In this document: piece by piece, positions 17,223 to 25,590 of the stretch
How positions within the stretch are numbered: the stretch's first letter is position 1
Layout of the letters: each line of letters opens with the position of its first letter
From: JBDHTS01 sp039808845
GTDB lineage: Bacteria; Pseudomonadota; Alphaproteobacteria; Micavibrionales; Micavibrionaceae
Length of the DNA stretch: 49,135 bases
NCBI GenBank assembly: GCA_039808845.1
Contig: JBDHTS010000002.1
Coordinates: 1-49,135 of the forward strand
Reading direction: 5' to 3'
Made by a program: the position numbers and the translations under genes
The notes under the pieces: model-generated
What the model was told of the DNA's origin: nothing
What the model saw: only the letters and a program-made list of their open reading frames with translations
The model's database searches: none

Positions 17223-20200
17223 TCAGGCCGCCAGATGTCCCGAAGCCATCAGCGCGGCCTCGTCGGTCAGGCCGGTCACGCCGGTCAGCGTGGCGACCTG
17301 GGTCCACGCATAAACTGTTCCTGCCCCATCCAGATCCACCTTTACCAGGCTGTTCGTGCCGCTGGTCACAATCTGCACATAATCCGTGATCGCGTGGATC
17401 GCCGGATCGTAGCCGGGCAGCAGATACGACAGGTCCAGGATATCCTCCGCCCTGTTGAAATCCGCGATCGTATCGATCGACGCCGCGCTGCCGTCGAACA
17501 CGAACCGGTCCGCGCCAGAACCGCCCGTCAGCACATCGGCCCCCGCGCCGCCGATCAATCTGTCGGATCCCGTTCCTCCAAAAAGAACATCATTGCCGGA
17601 ATCGCCATAAAGTTTGTCATTGCCCGATCCGCCATAAAGCGTATCGGCGCCGATGTTGCCATGAATGGTATCGGCGCCCGCATCGCCCGCAAGCGTATCG
17701 TTGCCGTTATTGCCATTTATGACGTCGTTTCCTGCCCGTCCCAAAATAATGTCGGCTGCCGATGATCCATTCATGGTATCGGCAGACGATGTTCCAAGCC
17801 TCCAGCTTTTAAAAGCGGACAGATTCAACGAAAAACCATCATCGAATTGAAGCGTTTCGATGATCCGGGAAGAATCCGGTCCCAGCTGCCCTTTAATGAT
17901 TGTTTCATAAACCCCCGCGGTCCGTATGATCTTCAGATCGTCCCCGCTTGTTCCGAAGGACAGGTTCTCGATCCCGACGCCCGATGCCATCAGCAGGACA
18001 TCGGCATTCCCTCCGGCATCCGAAATGGCGTCCATGCCCGGCGAGACGGAAAACTGATCGCTGCCCGCGCCGCCTTTGCTTGTGTCCCCGAAATCCGTGC
18101 CGATGATTTTTTCAATCGAATAAAGAAAATCCATCCTGCCAGCGCTGTCCGTAACCGTGCCGGCGGCCAGATCAATCGTTATGCCGGAGGTAAAAGACTG
18201 ATAAGAAAGAACATCGTATCCCGGCCCGCCGTCGATTGTATCGCTTCCCGCGCCGCCGTCGATGAAATCGTCCCCGCCGCCCGCAAAGATGACGTCGTCG
18301 CCATCGCCCCCGAATATCCTGTCGTTCCCCCAGCCGGCTGTAAAATAATCCTTTCCAGCATAGCCATACATAAGGTCGTCGCCGAAGCCGCTGATGATGT
18401 TATCGCTGCCGCTGCTGCCATAAACTGTATCGTTGCCGTAACCGGTCGAGGCGACGCTATAGGGCAGACTGGGAGCAAGCGTTACGATATCATCGCCATT
18501 CGTGCTGTAAGGCGCGGGCGCCCTGTCATCGTTTGGTATGCCTTTCAATGTATGGGTAGGATCGGATACCTCGAAATACTGGTTGTTCCAGAGATAGATT
18601 TTGGGAGCTACAGCCAGATAATTATCGTTGATATCCTTCATGACGATGGACCCATGCCCGGCGATATTGATTGTAAAATCAGAAGGGGATTTTTGAAAAC
18701 TGATATCGCTGGCTTTTATCGTATGATCCATTCTGATATCGAACCGTGTGACCAGCTTGTAGATATCATTTCCGCCTGAATAGACGATTTCCCCGGAAGC
18801 CTGGTTCGGAGAGAGCTGGGACGTTATGAGGTCGTTGCCCTTTCCCGTATAAATACGGACATCCCCGACCAGATTAAATGTATCGCCCCGATCGGTGCCT
18901 ATGATTTCGCATTTCGTGACAGGCAGCTTTAAAAGATCGGATTTCTGCCCGTCATGGACATTGCAGTCCCTGGATATGCCATTTTTTGCGAAATTGAACG
19001 TGAGCGGTTTGGCGTATTGTGAATAATCCAGATAAATCTGGCCTGAATAGGTATGGCCCAGCGCCAGGACAGTCGTAAAGCCTGCAGAAGTCCTGTTGAT
19101 CTTCTCGGCGTTAAGAATCATCGTCATGCTATCGATTGAATAAATCGCGCTGTCGGTCACAACGCTATCGCTTCCGGAAAACGTATCGATTCCGGCTCCC
19201 GCATCGATTTTCATGCCGGGAGCACCAATAACGGTCAACATATCGTCTTTGGATGTCAGGATCAGGTTTTCAATATCGGCCAGCCTGTCTGTTCCGCCCC
19301 ATCCGTCGCTGACGATATGGCCGCTGGGCGCCAGCGTGACCGATACGGCGTTCGGATCGCCGGAATAATCCGCCGTGTCGTCGCCTGCGCCGCCATGCAG
19401 GATGTCGTTGCCCTTGCCGCTGATCAACCTGTCGCTTCCCCTTCCACCGGCCAGCAGGTCGTTCCCCTGGCTGCCGGTCAGAACGTCCGCGCCCGTGCCG
19501 CCGATCAGGATCCCGGCCTTCGCCGCGGCGCTGCCCGCCATCTGCGTCGTCCCGCTCTCGCTGATTGCGAACACCGCCCGGTCGAACGCACGGTCCGTCG
19601 CATCGCCCCACAGCGCCCCCATCATCCCCCGGATGTCATGCGGATACTTGCGCGGGTCGCTGTTCACCGCCAGGTCATTCACCAGACGGTCAATCAGACC
19701 GTCCGGCCCAGCCATCTCCGGCAGCACCCCGCTGTTCGCCGCTTTCCACGCCGCATCCGACAGATCCACCGTCAGCGTCCTGTTGTTCACCGCGCTAGAA
19801 TAGCTCAGCACGCCGGAAAGCACGGGATCCGACGCCGAACTTCTCAGCACCTTGTTCAGCGCAAGGAGACCCGCATACTCCACGAACGCTTTCGAGATGT
19901 CAGACGCATAGGCCGTTAGGGTCTGGGAAACACCCGACGTCTTCAGTGAAAGCCCTAGATTGTTCGCATCGTCGAAAAACGACACAATCCCCGTGTCGCC
20001 GAATGGCCTCGCTCCTTCATCAATAGCGGAATAAGCAAGAGCGGTTCGGAGGATACCGGAGAAATCTCCCTTACGGAACATCGTTCCTTGTTGAAAGGAA
20101 AAATCATGAAAACTGGATGCAAAATCGTCATCATAAGCGACTGGCCAGAAATATTTAGCGGCGGCTCCCCAATCCCCCGGAATGCCAGCAGTATCTGCAT

Positions 20201-20993
20201 ACAGGACCATCGTCAGGGTCGCGATGGAATGAAGGTGCAGGAAGTCGTTTCCCCCGTTCAAATCCGATATCGTGACATCGGTTCCGGCATCAAGGGCAAG
20301 TTGCGGCGTTTTTTGCGCGTTTTCGGGGTTCATTCCGCCATTACGCAGAAAGCCGAGAAACTCTCCGTCGACAAAATAGGTTTTCAAAAGCGATGATGGC
20401 AATGATGAAATCGTTTCAGACCACGGCGTGCGTCCCTGATAAACCTCGCTTTTAAGGGCTGCGATGCTGGTGGTTTTCATGTTGATCGCCGCCTGTTCGA
20501 ACGTCATATTGTCGAACAGAAAGCCTTGCTTGCCGTAGACCGCGCCGACCAGCCCTGCTAGACCGCCGCCAAGCGAATGCCCAGTCACCGAGATATTCGC
20601 CGTACGCGGATCGCCGGGGACACCATCATTGAGATCCCTGGCAATCGAATTGTAAAACTGAAACGCCAATAAGGCTTGCTTGCCATCCAACTTGCCTGTC
20701 GCTACGCCGTAGCCGTTAACCGTGTCGCTGCCGCCAGCAGCTGCGCTTCCCGCAAGAGAATCCGTACCACGGTAGGATATAACCGTCTCGCCGGATTCAA
20801 GTTTATAAGCAATTGCATAAAATCCGGCATTACGATCCGCAAAACCTACCCGCGTATCGCTTTGTCTTATTATTATAGCATTACCTAAATTACTTGAAAC
20901 TCCTCCTAAATCTTCAATTCCAGCGTTATAGCCGCGATTGTAAGAATCCATCGCTAAGATGGCCTTAAAAACCAGATCATTCATTGTCATCAT
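17223..20993 (-). CDS. Secreted RTX-type lipase with calcium-binding repeats
   Basis: The 1256-residue protein has an N-terminal class 3 lipase-type alpha/beta hydrolase domain with the elbow GHSLGGG (nucleophile S140) and an oxyanion strand VISYRGTDS at 72-80. RTX nonapeptides of the GGxGxDxL type follow in three blocks: about 500-555, 850-935 and 1110-1210. The C-terminus (IADFNRAEDILDLSYLL) matches the end of type I secretion substrates. There is no signal peptide, which fits export by an HlyB/HlyD/TolC-type system; none is encoded in the window. It would hydrolyse lipids outside the cell once folded by calcium. The start ATG lies inside the 3' end of the upstream secreted-protein gene, so translation is coupled. 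Confidence 0.88.
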   Translation of the reverse strand: MMTMNDLVFKAILAMDSYNRGYNAGIEDLGGVSSNLGNAIIIRQSDTRVGFADRNAGFYAIAYKLESGETVISYRGTDSLAGSAAAGGSDTVNGYGVATGKLDGKQALLAFQFYNSIARDLNDGVPGDPRTANISVTGHSLGGGLAGLVGAVYGKQGFLFDNMTFEQAAINMKTTSIAALKSEVYQGRTPWSETISSLPSSLLKTYFVDGEFLGFLRNGGMNPENAQKTPQLALDAGTDVTISDLNGGNDFLHLHSIATLTMVLYADTAGIPGDWGAAAKYFWPVAYDDDFASSFHDFSFQQGTMFRKGDFSGILRTALAYSAIDEGARPFGDTGIVSFFDDANNLGLSLKTSGVSQTLTAYASDISKAFVEYAGLLALNKVLRSSASDPVLSGVLSYSSAVNNRTLTVDLSDAAWKAANSGVLPEMAGPDGLIDRLVNDLAVNSDPRKYPHDIRGMMGALWGDATDRAFDRAVFAISESGTTQMAGSAAAKAGILIGGTGADVLTGSQGNDLLAGGRGSDRLISGKGNDILHGGAGDDTADYSGDPNAVSVTLAPSGHIVSDGWGGTDRLADIENLILTSKDDMLTVIGAPGMKIDAGAGIDTFSGSDSVVTDSAIYSIDSMTMILNAEKINRTSAGFTTVLALGHTYSGQIYLDYSQYAKPLTFNFAKNGISRDCNVHDGQKSDLLKLPVTKCEIIGTDRGDTFNLVGDVRIYTGKGNDLITSQLSPNQASGEIVYSGGNDIYKLVTRFDIRMDHTIKASDISFQKSPSDFTINIAGHGSIVMKDINDNYLAVAPKIYLWNNQYFEVSDPTHTLKGIPNDDRAPAPYSTNGDDIVTLAPSLPYSVASTGYGNDTVYGSSGSDNIISGFGDDLMYGYAGKDYFTAGWGNDRIFGGDGDDVIFAGGGDDFIDGGAGSDTIDGGPGYDVLSYQSFTSGITIDLAAGTVTDSAGRMDFLYSIEKIIGTDFGDTSKGGAGSDQFSVSPGMDAISDAGGNADVLLMASGVGIENLSFGTSGDDLKIIRTAGVYETIIKGQLGPDSSRIIETLQFDDGFSLNLSAFKSWRLGTSSADTMNGSSAADIILGRAGNDVINGNNGNDTLAGDAGADTIHGNIGADTLYGGSGNDKLYGDSGNDVLFGGTGSDRLIGGAGADVLTGGSGADRFVFDGSAASIDTIADFNRAEDILDLSYLLPGYDPAIHAITDYVQIVTSGTNSLVKVDLDGAGTVYAWTQVATLTGVTGLTDEAALMASGHLAA

Positions 20994-21789
20994 TCTCTCC
21001 TGTCGAAAAATCGCCTGACGCGAGACTGTTCGCTAAAGGAAGTTTTGAATAGATTGTATTATACCGCTTACCATCAAGCATTTTGTTGTAATACTCTGGA
21101 AGCCAAGGCAAGTCTTTTTCAATGCCTTTTGTGACAGCTTCTTGGGTTATTTCAATAGTCACATTTTTTAATTTAACGCCTGTACCAAATCTTTTTTCAA
21201 AGTCGTCCGTCCTGACACGGAACATGGTTTTCGACCCCTGCCCAACAGGCTGTTGATAAAGTTCGCCCATCCACACGGGTTCGACAGTTTTCGGGTCGTT
21301 GATATCCCTGAACATCACCATATCGGGATAGTCTTCCGGCTCCAGAATTTTGGAACCCGATTTCAGCGTCTGGTAATAATGGATGCCTTTTGTGGTTTGT
21401 GCACCCGCACCTTTCGGAAGGCCCGGCAAGGGAAAGCTTTTAAAAAAAATTGCATAGTTATAGTCCGGTCCTGAACGTGCATTGCTCATAATGGCAAAAA
21501 ATTTTCCGCGTTCGCCAAGGTCGACGACAACTGCCTCGCCCTTGAAATCAACTTCGACGCCACCACTTCCAGGCAGATCGGGGATCGAAGGCGTTTGAAA
21601 CGGGCGTATTTCCCGCACAGCCGATCCGGTCTTCACGCCCTCCGGCGTATCGACATTCACGGTCATTTTGTATCTGACCGTAGCGGACGGCAGATCGCCC
21701 CCCACCCCAGCCATTTCCGCCGCCACAGCAGCCGAAGCCAGAATCAAGACAACAATCCCGACAATCTTCCCCCAATTCGCCAACCTCAT
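20977..21789 (-). CDS. Secreted protein of unknown function coupled to the RTX lipase
   Basis: The protein is 270 residues from ATG 21789; a TTG at 21804 would add five residues. A signal peptide is clear (hydrophobic 9-22, cleavage near AVAAEM). The mature part is beta-rich with no motif I recognise. Its end overlaps the lipase start by 17 nt, so both are made from one message. A periplasmic partner, such as a lipase-specific factor or an immunity-type inhibitor, is possible but unproven. The choice of ATG 21789 rests on the signal peptide, because the G-rich sequence in front (GAGGGG) is very close to it. Confidence 0.65.
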   Translation of the reverse strand: MRLANWGKIVGIVVLILASAAVAAEMAGVGGDLPSATVRYKMTVNVDTPEGVKTGSAVREIRPFQTPSIPDLPGSGGVEVDFKGEAVVVDLGERGKFFAIMSNARSGPDYNYAIFFKSFPLPGLPKGAGAQTTKGIHYYQTLKSGSKILEPEDYPDMVMFRDINDPKTVEPVWMGELYQQPVGQGSKTMFRVRTDDFEKRFGTGVKLKNVTIEITQEAVTKGIEKDLPWLPEYYNKMLDGKRYNTIYSKLPLANSLASGDFSTGENDDNE

Positions 21790-21873
21790 GCTCCCCTCAT
21801 CCAAACCTAAGTAAATGCCGTCTCTGTAGCATAATCACGCCTATATCGCAATTTTTCCATTAAGGAAATATCT

Positions 21874-22560
21874 TTATGCAGCCTTCGGTAGAGTCACGGC
21901 ACGGATATTATCATTCGCCGCCACCGTGTCCGCCCCGCTTCCGCCAATAAAAAGCGTGCCCCGGCCCGGCGCGCCTTCCGTGAGGACCGTCGCACCGCTG
22001 TCCCCCAGCGCAAAGACGGCGCGATCGAAATACGAGGACCAGCTCCAGCGCGACGTCACCTCCGGCCAGAAAAACGAATGGCTGAGGCCCGCATCGTCAA
22101 GAACATGCTTCGCCAGATCGTCCGGCCCCGCCATCTCCGGCAGCACGCCGTTGTTCGCCGCTTTCCACGCCGCATCTGACAGGTCCACCGTCAGCGTCCT
22201 GTTGTTCACCGCGCTAGAATAGCTCAGCACGCCGGAAAGAACCGGATCCGACGCCGACCCCTTCAACACCTTGTTCAGCGCAAGCTCCCCAGCATACTCA
22301 ACGAACACTTTCGAAATGTCCGACGCATACGCCGTCATCGTGGATGGCGTCCCCGCCCCGAACCCGGCCACGGCCTTCCCAAGGTCGTTCGCGTCATCGT
22401 AAAGCGCACGGATCCCCGTGTCCCCGAAGATCCGCGTCCCCTCGTCAATCGCGGAATAGGTAAGAGCGGTTCGAGTGATGCCGAAGAAATCCCCTTTGCT
22501 AAACATCGTTCCCGATTCAGATGAAAAACTATAAAAAGCTGACGACAGATAAAAACTGAC
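21874..22560 (-). pseudogene. Truncated duplicate of the RTX lipase mid-region
   Basis: Translation of this stretch matches residues of about 300-500 of the neighbouring RTX lipase, for example the shared block SDPVLSGVLSYSSAVNNRTL. One RTX-like motif (GGSGADT) precedes a stop. The catalytic lipase domain and most RTX repeats are missing. The only long reading frame opens at an ATG (22638) upstream of a transcription terminator, so it is unlikely to be translated as such. DNA identity with the intact gene is very high around 22180-22250 versus 19780-19850, which points to recent duplication or gene conversion. I treat it as a broken copy, though a short secreted protein cannot be excluded. 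Confidence 0.7.
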
Positions 22561-22563
22561 AAC

Positions 22564-22588
22564 AAAAACGGCCCGCAACGCGGGCCGT
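22564..22588 (-). terminator. Intrinsic terminator of the 30-codon gene
   Basis: On the minus strand a perfect 9-bp stem (ACGGCCCGC against GCGGGCCGT) with a 3-nt loop is followed by TTTT. It lies 19 nt after the stop codon of the small gene at 22607-22699. Confidence 0.85.
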
Positions 22589-22606
22589 AGTTTGATCGGG
22601 CAGTTT

Positions 22607-22699
22607 CTATGGAGATCCGGAGATCTTCCAGACCGCATGAAGGATCAACGCCAGAGCGGCCGTGTTGGCGTTAATGGTGATTGTGATATTGGTATTCAT
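22607..22699 (-). CDS. 30-residue hydrophobic peptide with own promoter and terminator
   Basis: The frame from ATG 22699 encodes 30 residues. The N-terminal half is Asn/Thr-rich (MNTNITITINANT), followed by a short hydrophobic stretch (AALALILHAVW) and a polar tail. A G-rich Shine-Dalgarno (AGGTGAGG at 22720-22713) lies 13 nt upstream. A sigma-70 promoter and an intrinsic terminator bracket it, giving a transcript of about 165 nt. I know no family. It could be a small membrane peptide, a type I toxin-like peptide or a dual-function small RNA. The complete expression signals make it a stronger candidate than most ORFs of this size. Confidence 0.55.
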   Translation of the reverse strand: MNTNITITINANTAALALILHAVWKISGSP

Positions 22700-22734
22700 C
22701 GCGTTGTTTTTACCTCACCTGTTGCGATGAAAAG

Positions 22735-22763
22735 ATGATAATCGAACGTGTTGAGAAAGTCAA
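22735..22763 (-). promoter_or_regulatory. Sigma-70 promoter of the 30-codon gene
   Basis: On the minus strand TTGACT (22763-22758) is followed by a 17-nt spacer and TATCAT (22740-22735), matching the consensus at five of six positions in each box. Transcription would start near 22728. Confidence 0.75.
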
Positions 22764-23033
22764 TAAATCATTTGAAATCAAATACATAGCAATATTGTTG
22801 CGTTTTATGCCGCTCTAGCACAGAAGCTCCGCGCTACCGCACAACGCCGAATACTGAGTGATTGCAGTTATCTGGCTGAATTATTTAAGAAGACAGGTGG
22901 CAATAATATTGCGCGTTATCAGAAACAAAGTTTCATTCAGACAAGCGCCGGCCGATCGCCCGCTACCATGAACATTTGACGTGATCGACTCCGCGATGGT
23001 TGAATGAGAGATTGAGGGAAAAAGGAGAACATA
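22764..23033. other. AT-rich gap between divergent small genes
   Basis: This 270-nt stretch has lower GC than its surroundings and contains no gene I can support. It separates the minus-strand 30-codon gene from the plus-strand 58-residue gene and should hold the promoter of the latter; TTGACG at 22977-22982 is a possible -35 element. Short frames on the minus strand here lack credible ribosome sites. Confidence 0.4.
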
Positions 23034-23210
23034 ATGGAACCGGCAGGCGGAGAATACTGGATCGTCGAATGGATCTGCGATGGCGAAAGGGCAGTGATGC
23101 GATACGACGCCATGCTGGCAGGCAGGTGGATGGCATGCGGGGACGATGCGATCAATCACCCTGTCAGCTGCAGCGACGTCCGACCGATAAAACGCGTCGA
23201 CCTGTACTGA
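23034..23210 (+). CDS. 58-residue orphan protein of unknown function
   Basis: The frame begins with an ATG 6 nt after a strong Shine-Dalgarno (AAGGAG at 23022-23027) and ends just before an intrinsic terminator. The product is rich in Trp, Cys and acidic residues (EYWIVEWICDGERAVMRYD) and looks like a compact cytoplasmic protein, as often found in phages and islands. It lies next to the 3' end of tRNA-Arg(ACG), a usual integration spot, and may be a remnant of an eroded element. Family not recognised. Confidence 0.6.
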   Translation: MEPAGGEYWIVEWICDGERAVMRYDAMLAGRWMACGDDAINHPVSCSDVRPIKRVDLY

Positions 23211-23216
23211 AATTCA

Positions 23217-23250
23217 AAAAACTCTGCCGACAGAGTTTTTAAAAACTCTG
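23217..23250. terminator. Bidirectional intrinsic terminator
   Basis: AAAAACTCTG (23217-23226), loop CCGA, CAGAGTTTTT (23231-23240) forms a terminator for the plus-strand 58-residue gene. A second AAAAACTCTG follows at 23241-23250, making a perfect 20-nt palindrome with the previous arm. On the minus strand the same arms give a hairpin followed by T residues, so it can also end the tRNA-Arg(ACG) transcript. Confidence 0.8.
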
Positions 23251-23269
23251 TCGTTCCGGCCGGAAAGAC

Positions 23270-23346
23270 TGGCGCGCCCGAAGAGATTCGAACTCCTAAC
23301 CTTCTGATCCGTAGTCAGATGCTCTATCCAATTGAGCTACGGGCGC
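23270..23346 (-). tRNA. tRNA-Arg (anticodon ACG)
   Basis: A full cloverleaf can be drawn on the minus strand. Acceptor arms are GCGCCCG and CGGGCGC; the anticodon stem TCTGA/TCAGA encloses the loop CTACGGA with anticodon ACG; the T-arm contains TTCGAAT. The discriminator is G and CCA is encoded in the DNA (23272-23270). ACG reads CGN arginine codons after conversion of its first base to inosine. Confidence 0.95.
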
Positions 23347-23371
23347 GCTGGGGGAGGCTTGAAGCGGGGTG

Positions 23372-23400
23372 ACATTACGCGAAACCCCGGCCCCTTGCAA
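23372..23400 (-). promoter_or_regulatory. Promoter of tRNA-Arg(ACG)
   Basis: On the minus strand TTGCAA (23400-23395), a 17-nt GC-rich spacer and TAATGT (23377-23372) lie 25 nt upstream of the tRNA. The GC-rich stretch between the boxes and the tRNA is compatible with stringent control. Confidence 0.6.
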
Positions 23401-23609
23401 ACGTTTTTTCCAAAGGCCGCGGCGGCGGCACGGGCCCCGCAAGGCGTCTTCCGGGCATGCCCGTTTTGCCTGTGCATTTCTTGCGGCGCGGCGAGTCTTT
23501 CTGTTGACTCATGGGGGCTTTAGGGTGATTTTTCAACCTTGACCTTGACCGGCTTGCCCGGATTGTCTAAAGATTTGACAAAAGACCGTATTTTTCGGCC
23601 AACAGCGGG

Positions 23610-24890
23610 ATGATAATGACGCGTTTCACCATTGTTTCCAAGCCGCCCCGCGGGCTGCGGAGGGCTGGCGCCGCCGCGCTGGCCGCGCTGCTGGTATCCG
23701 CCCCGTTTTCTTCCGCCGCGCTGGCCGTGGAAACGCCGTCGGACATGGCCGCCGGCCAGGAGCCGCTGCCCCTCAATCTGCAGAACAGGATTTACACGAA
23801 GCCTTCGCCCGCCCCCGTCATCACCCCGGCGGAGGTCATGGACAATTCCTATTACAACAGCCAGAGCCAGACGGTCGTTGGCCAGAAGGTCCAGGGCCTG
23901 CGCCGCGACCTGGCCACGCTGCAGAATCGCATCGCCGACCTGGCCGGGACACTGTCCTCGCTTGAAAATTCGGGCCAGACTCAGGCCGCCGCCTATTACG
24001 CCAGCGTCGCCACGATCAGCACGCAGCTGCAGTCCGGAACCACCCCCGGCAACCCGCGCCTGGTCCAGAAGCTGACCGTCGCGCGCCAGAACCTGGAACA
24101 GCTGGGCGCCAGCGTCGCCACGTTCAACGACCTGTCGCAACAGATCACGAACGCTTCGTCCGCCGCGGCCTATATGCTGGAGACCGTCCGCGCGGCCTAC
24201 AGCCTGTCCGGCGCGGTGGAGGAAGACCATGTCGAGCTGGCGAAACTGGAAGACGCGGTCAACAACACCACCGTCGTGATCGACCGCCTTCTGAACAACG
24301 TCAGCGACGACATCACCCGCACCACGGCCTACCTGGATACGGAACGGAACAACCTGCGCACCATGTCCGCCGCCGTCGAGACCGGCAGCATGTTCGGCAA
24401 GAGCCTGTCCAACCGCCCCTTCGCCAGCGCCACGCTGGCCAGCTTCTCCGGCCAGCCCGCGCTGCCGCCGCCGACGCCGATGACGGCGCCGTACAGCGCC
24501 ACCGCACCGCAGGCCGGGAACAGCATGGGTTCAGGTTCCTCGCTTCTTCCGATGGCGGCCACCGCCGCTCCGCGTGCGCCGCAGGCGGGCATGCGCCCCC
24601 TGGTCAAGATCCGCTTCGACCGCCCCGATGTCGATTATGAACAGCCTGTCTATATGGCGGTCAACGAAGCCCTCAGCCGTTATCCCGACGCCCGGTTCGA
24701 ACTGGTCGCCGTGCATCCGGGCAAGGGCAACGCCGCCCAGATCGCCATCGAAAGCACCAAGGCCCGCCGCTACGCCGAGCGTGTGCTCCGCAGCCTGACC
24801 AATATGGGCCTGGAGCTGGACCGCATCGACCTGTCCTACACCCCCAGCGCCGAAGCGACGAGCAGCGAAGTCCAGCTCTACGTCCAGTAA
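23610..24890 (+). CDS. Secreted envelope protein with coiled coil and OmpA-like C-terminal domain
   Basis: The 426-residue protein has an N-terminal signal peptide (hydrophobic core about 20-35, cleavage near ALAVE). A helical and probably coiled-coil middle spans about 85-250 (for example LRRDLATLQNRIADLAGTLS). After a Pro/Ala-rich linker the last 95 residues (FDRPDVDYEQPVYMAVNEAL, ARRYAERVLRSL) have the beta-alpha spacing of OmpA-like peptidoglycan-binding domains, but the classical Asp/Arg ligands are not obvious. A role in linking outer membrane and cell wall is plausible. It stands alone, 264 nt from the divergent tRNA gene. GTG or ATG alternatives near the start do not affect the signal peptide. 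Confidence 0.65.
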   Translation: MIMTRFTIVSKPPRGLRRAGAAALAALLVSAPFSSAALAVETPSDMAAGQEPLPLNLQNRIYTKPSPAPVITPAEVMDNSYYNSQSQTVVGQKVQGLRRDLATLQNRIADLAGTLSSLENSGQTQAAAYYASVATISTQLQSGTTPGNPRLVQKLTVARQNLEQLGASVATFNDLSQQITNASSAAAYMLETVRAAYSLSGAVEEDHVELAKLEDAVNNTTVVIDRLLNNVSDDITRTTAYLDTERNNLRTMSAAVETGSMFGKSLSNRPFASATLASFSGQPALPPPTPMTAPYSATAPQAGNSMGSGSSLLPMAATAAPRAPQAGMRPLVKIRFDRPDVDYEQPVYMAVNEALSRYPDARFELVAVHPGKGNAAQIAIESTKARRYAERVLRSLTNMGLELDRIDLSYTPSAEATSSEVQLYVQ

Positions 24891-25088
24891 AGCGTTAAAA
24901 CGTTCTGCGATTCGCTCAAATGCCCTGATCGCCGTTCCCGCCTGCGCATCGTGGCGCGGTGAGAGCGGCCCAAGGTCCGGAACCGTCAGAACGCTGTGTG
25001 ATCAGCCTGAACCATTTTCAAGCTCATCTCCGGCCTGGCCGGGGATGGCCTATCCGTGACCGCGCATCGCATTGGAACGGCCTGAGCC
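24891..25088. other. Intergenic region between convergent genes
   Basis: This 198-nt gap lies between the converging ends of the OmpA-like gene and the small secreted protein gene. It holds a REP-like stem near 25027-25049 (CATC, CCGG and GGCC repeats pairing with GGGGATG). No gene or clear terminator with a U-run is visible. Confidence 0.4.
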
Positions 25089-25568
25089 TTACGGGTTGAC
25101 GTTGTTGAAGAGGCGCTTCGGCTTTTCTATGCCGTAAAGCATGTCCGACCGCGCCGTCCGGTTGATGGAAGGCGCTTTCTCTTTCTTCCCGCCGTCTTTC
25201 GCCGTGTCGTCGGCGGGTGCAGGCTCCCTCTTCTTCCCTCCGGTTATTCTGGGGCTGGTTTTGCCGGGCGCGGCGGAGTTCGCACCGGATCCGGGTTCCG
25301 GCGTTGGCCCGCCATAGAAGACGGGGTTGTCGCCGGCGGCGTCCGCGTCATTGTCCGCTTTCGCCTTCATATCCCGCATCAGGCCGCGCTGGCGCAACGC
25401 ATGGCTGGCGCGGGCATTCACCACATCGCGGTCCGACAGGACATCGTTCGCGCGGGCCAGCGCGGCCGCGGCCGACGCGTCGTCGGCGCGCGCGGCAGGC
25501 ATAACGGCGCAAACCGTCCCCAAAACGATGGCGCCCAGAAACAGTTCCCTTACTACCATGACGATCAT
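25089..25568 (-). CDS. Small secreted protein of unknown function
   Basis: The 159-residue product has a signal peptide (cleavage near ARADDA, residue 28). The mature part starts with an Ala-rich helix and continues with a Gly/Pro/Lys-rich, probably disordered region ending in a conserved-looking block (SINRTARSDMLYGIEKPKRL). I do not recognise a family. It lies 22 nt downstream of another small secreted protein gene on the same strand, and the two may be one operon. Confidence 0.5.
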   Translation of the reverse strand: MIVMVVRELFLGAIVLGTVCAVMPAARADDASAAAALARANDVLSDRDVVNARASHALRQRGLMRDMKAKADNDADAAGDNPVFYGGPTPEPGSGANSAAPGKTSPRITGGKKREPAPADDTAKDGGKKEKAPSINRTARSDMLYGIEKPKRLFNNVNP

Positions 25569-25590
25569 CCTTTCCTATCCCTGATGCGGC

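Noticed and set aside
17223..19600. Regularly spaced repeats that might suggest a CRISPR array
   Set aside because: The repeats are in-frame, degenerate and encode GGxGxDxL calcium-binding units of the RTX protein.
23000..23242. An 80-codon plus-strand frame overlapping the 58-residue gene
   Set aside because: It runs through the intrinsic terminator and lacks the ribosome site, which fits the 58-codon frame instead.
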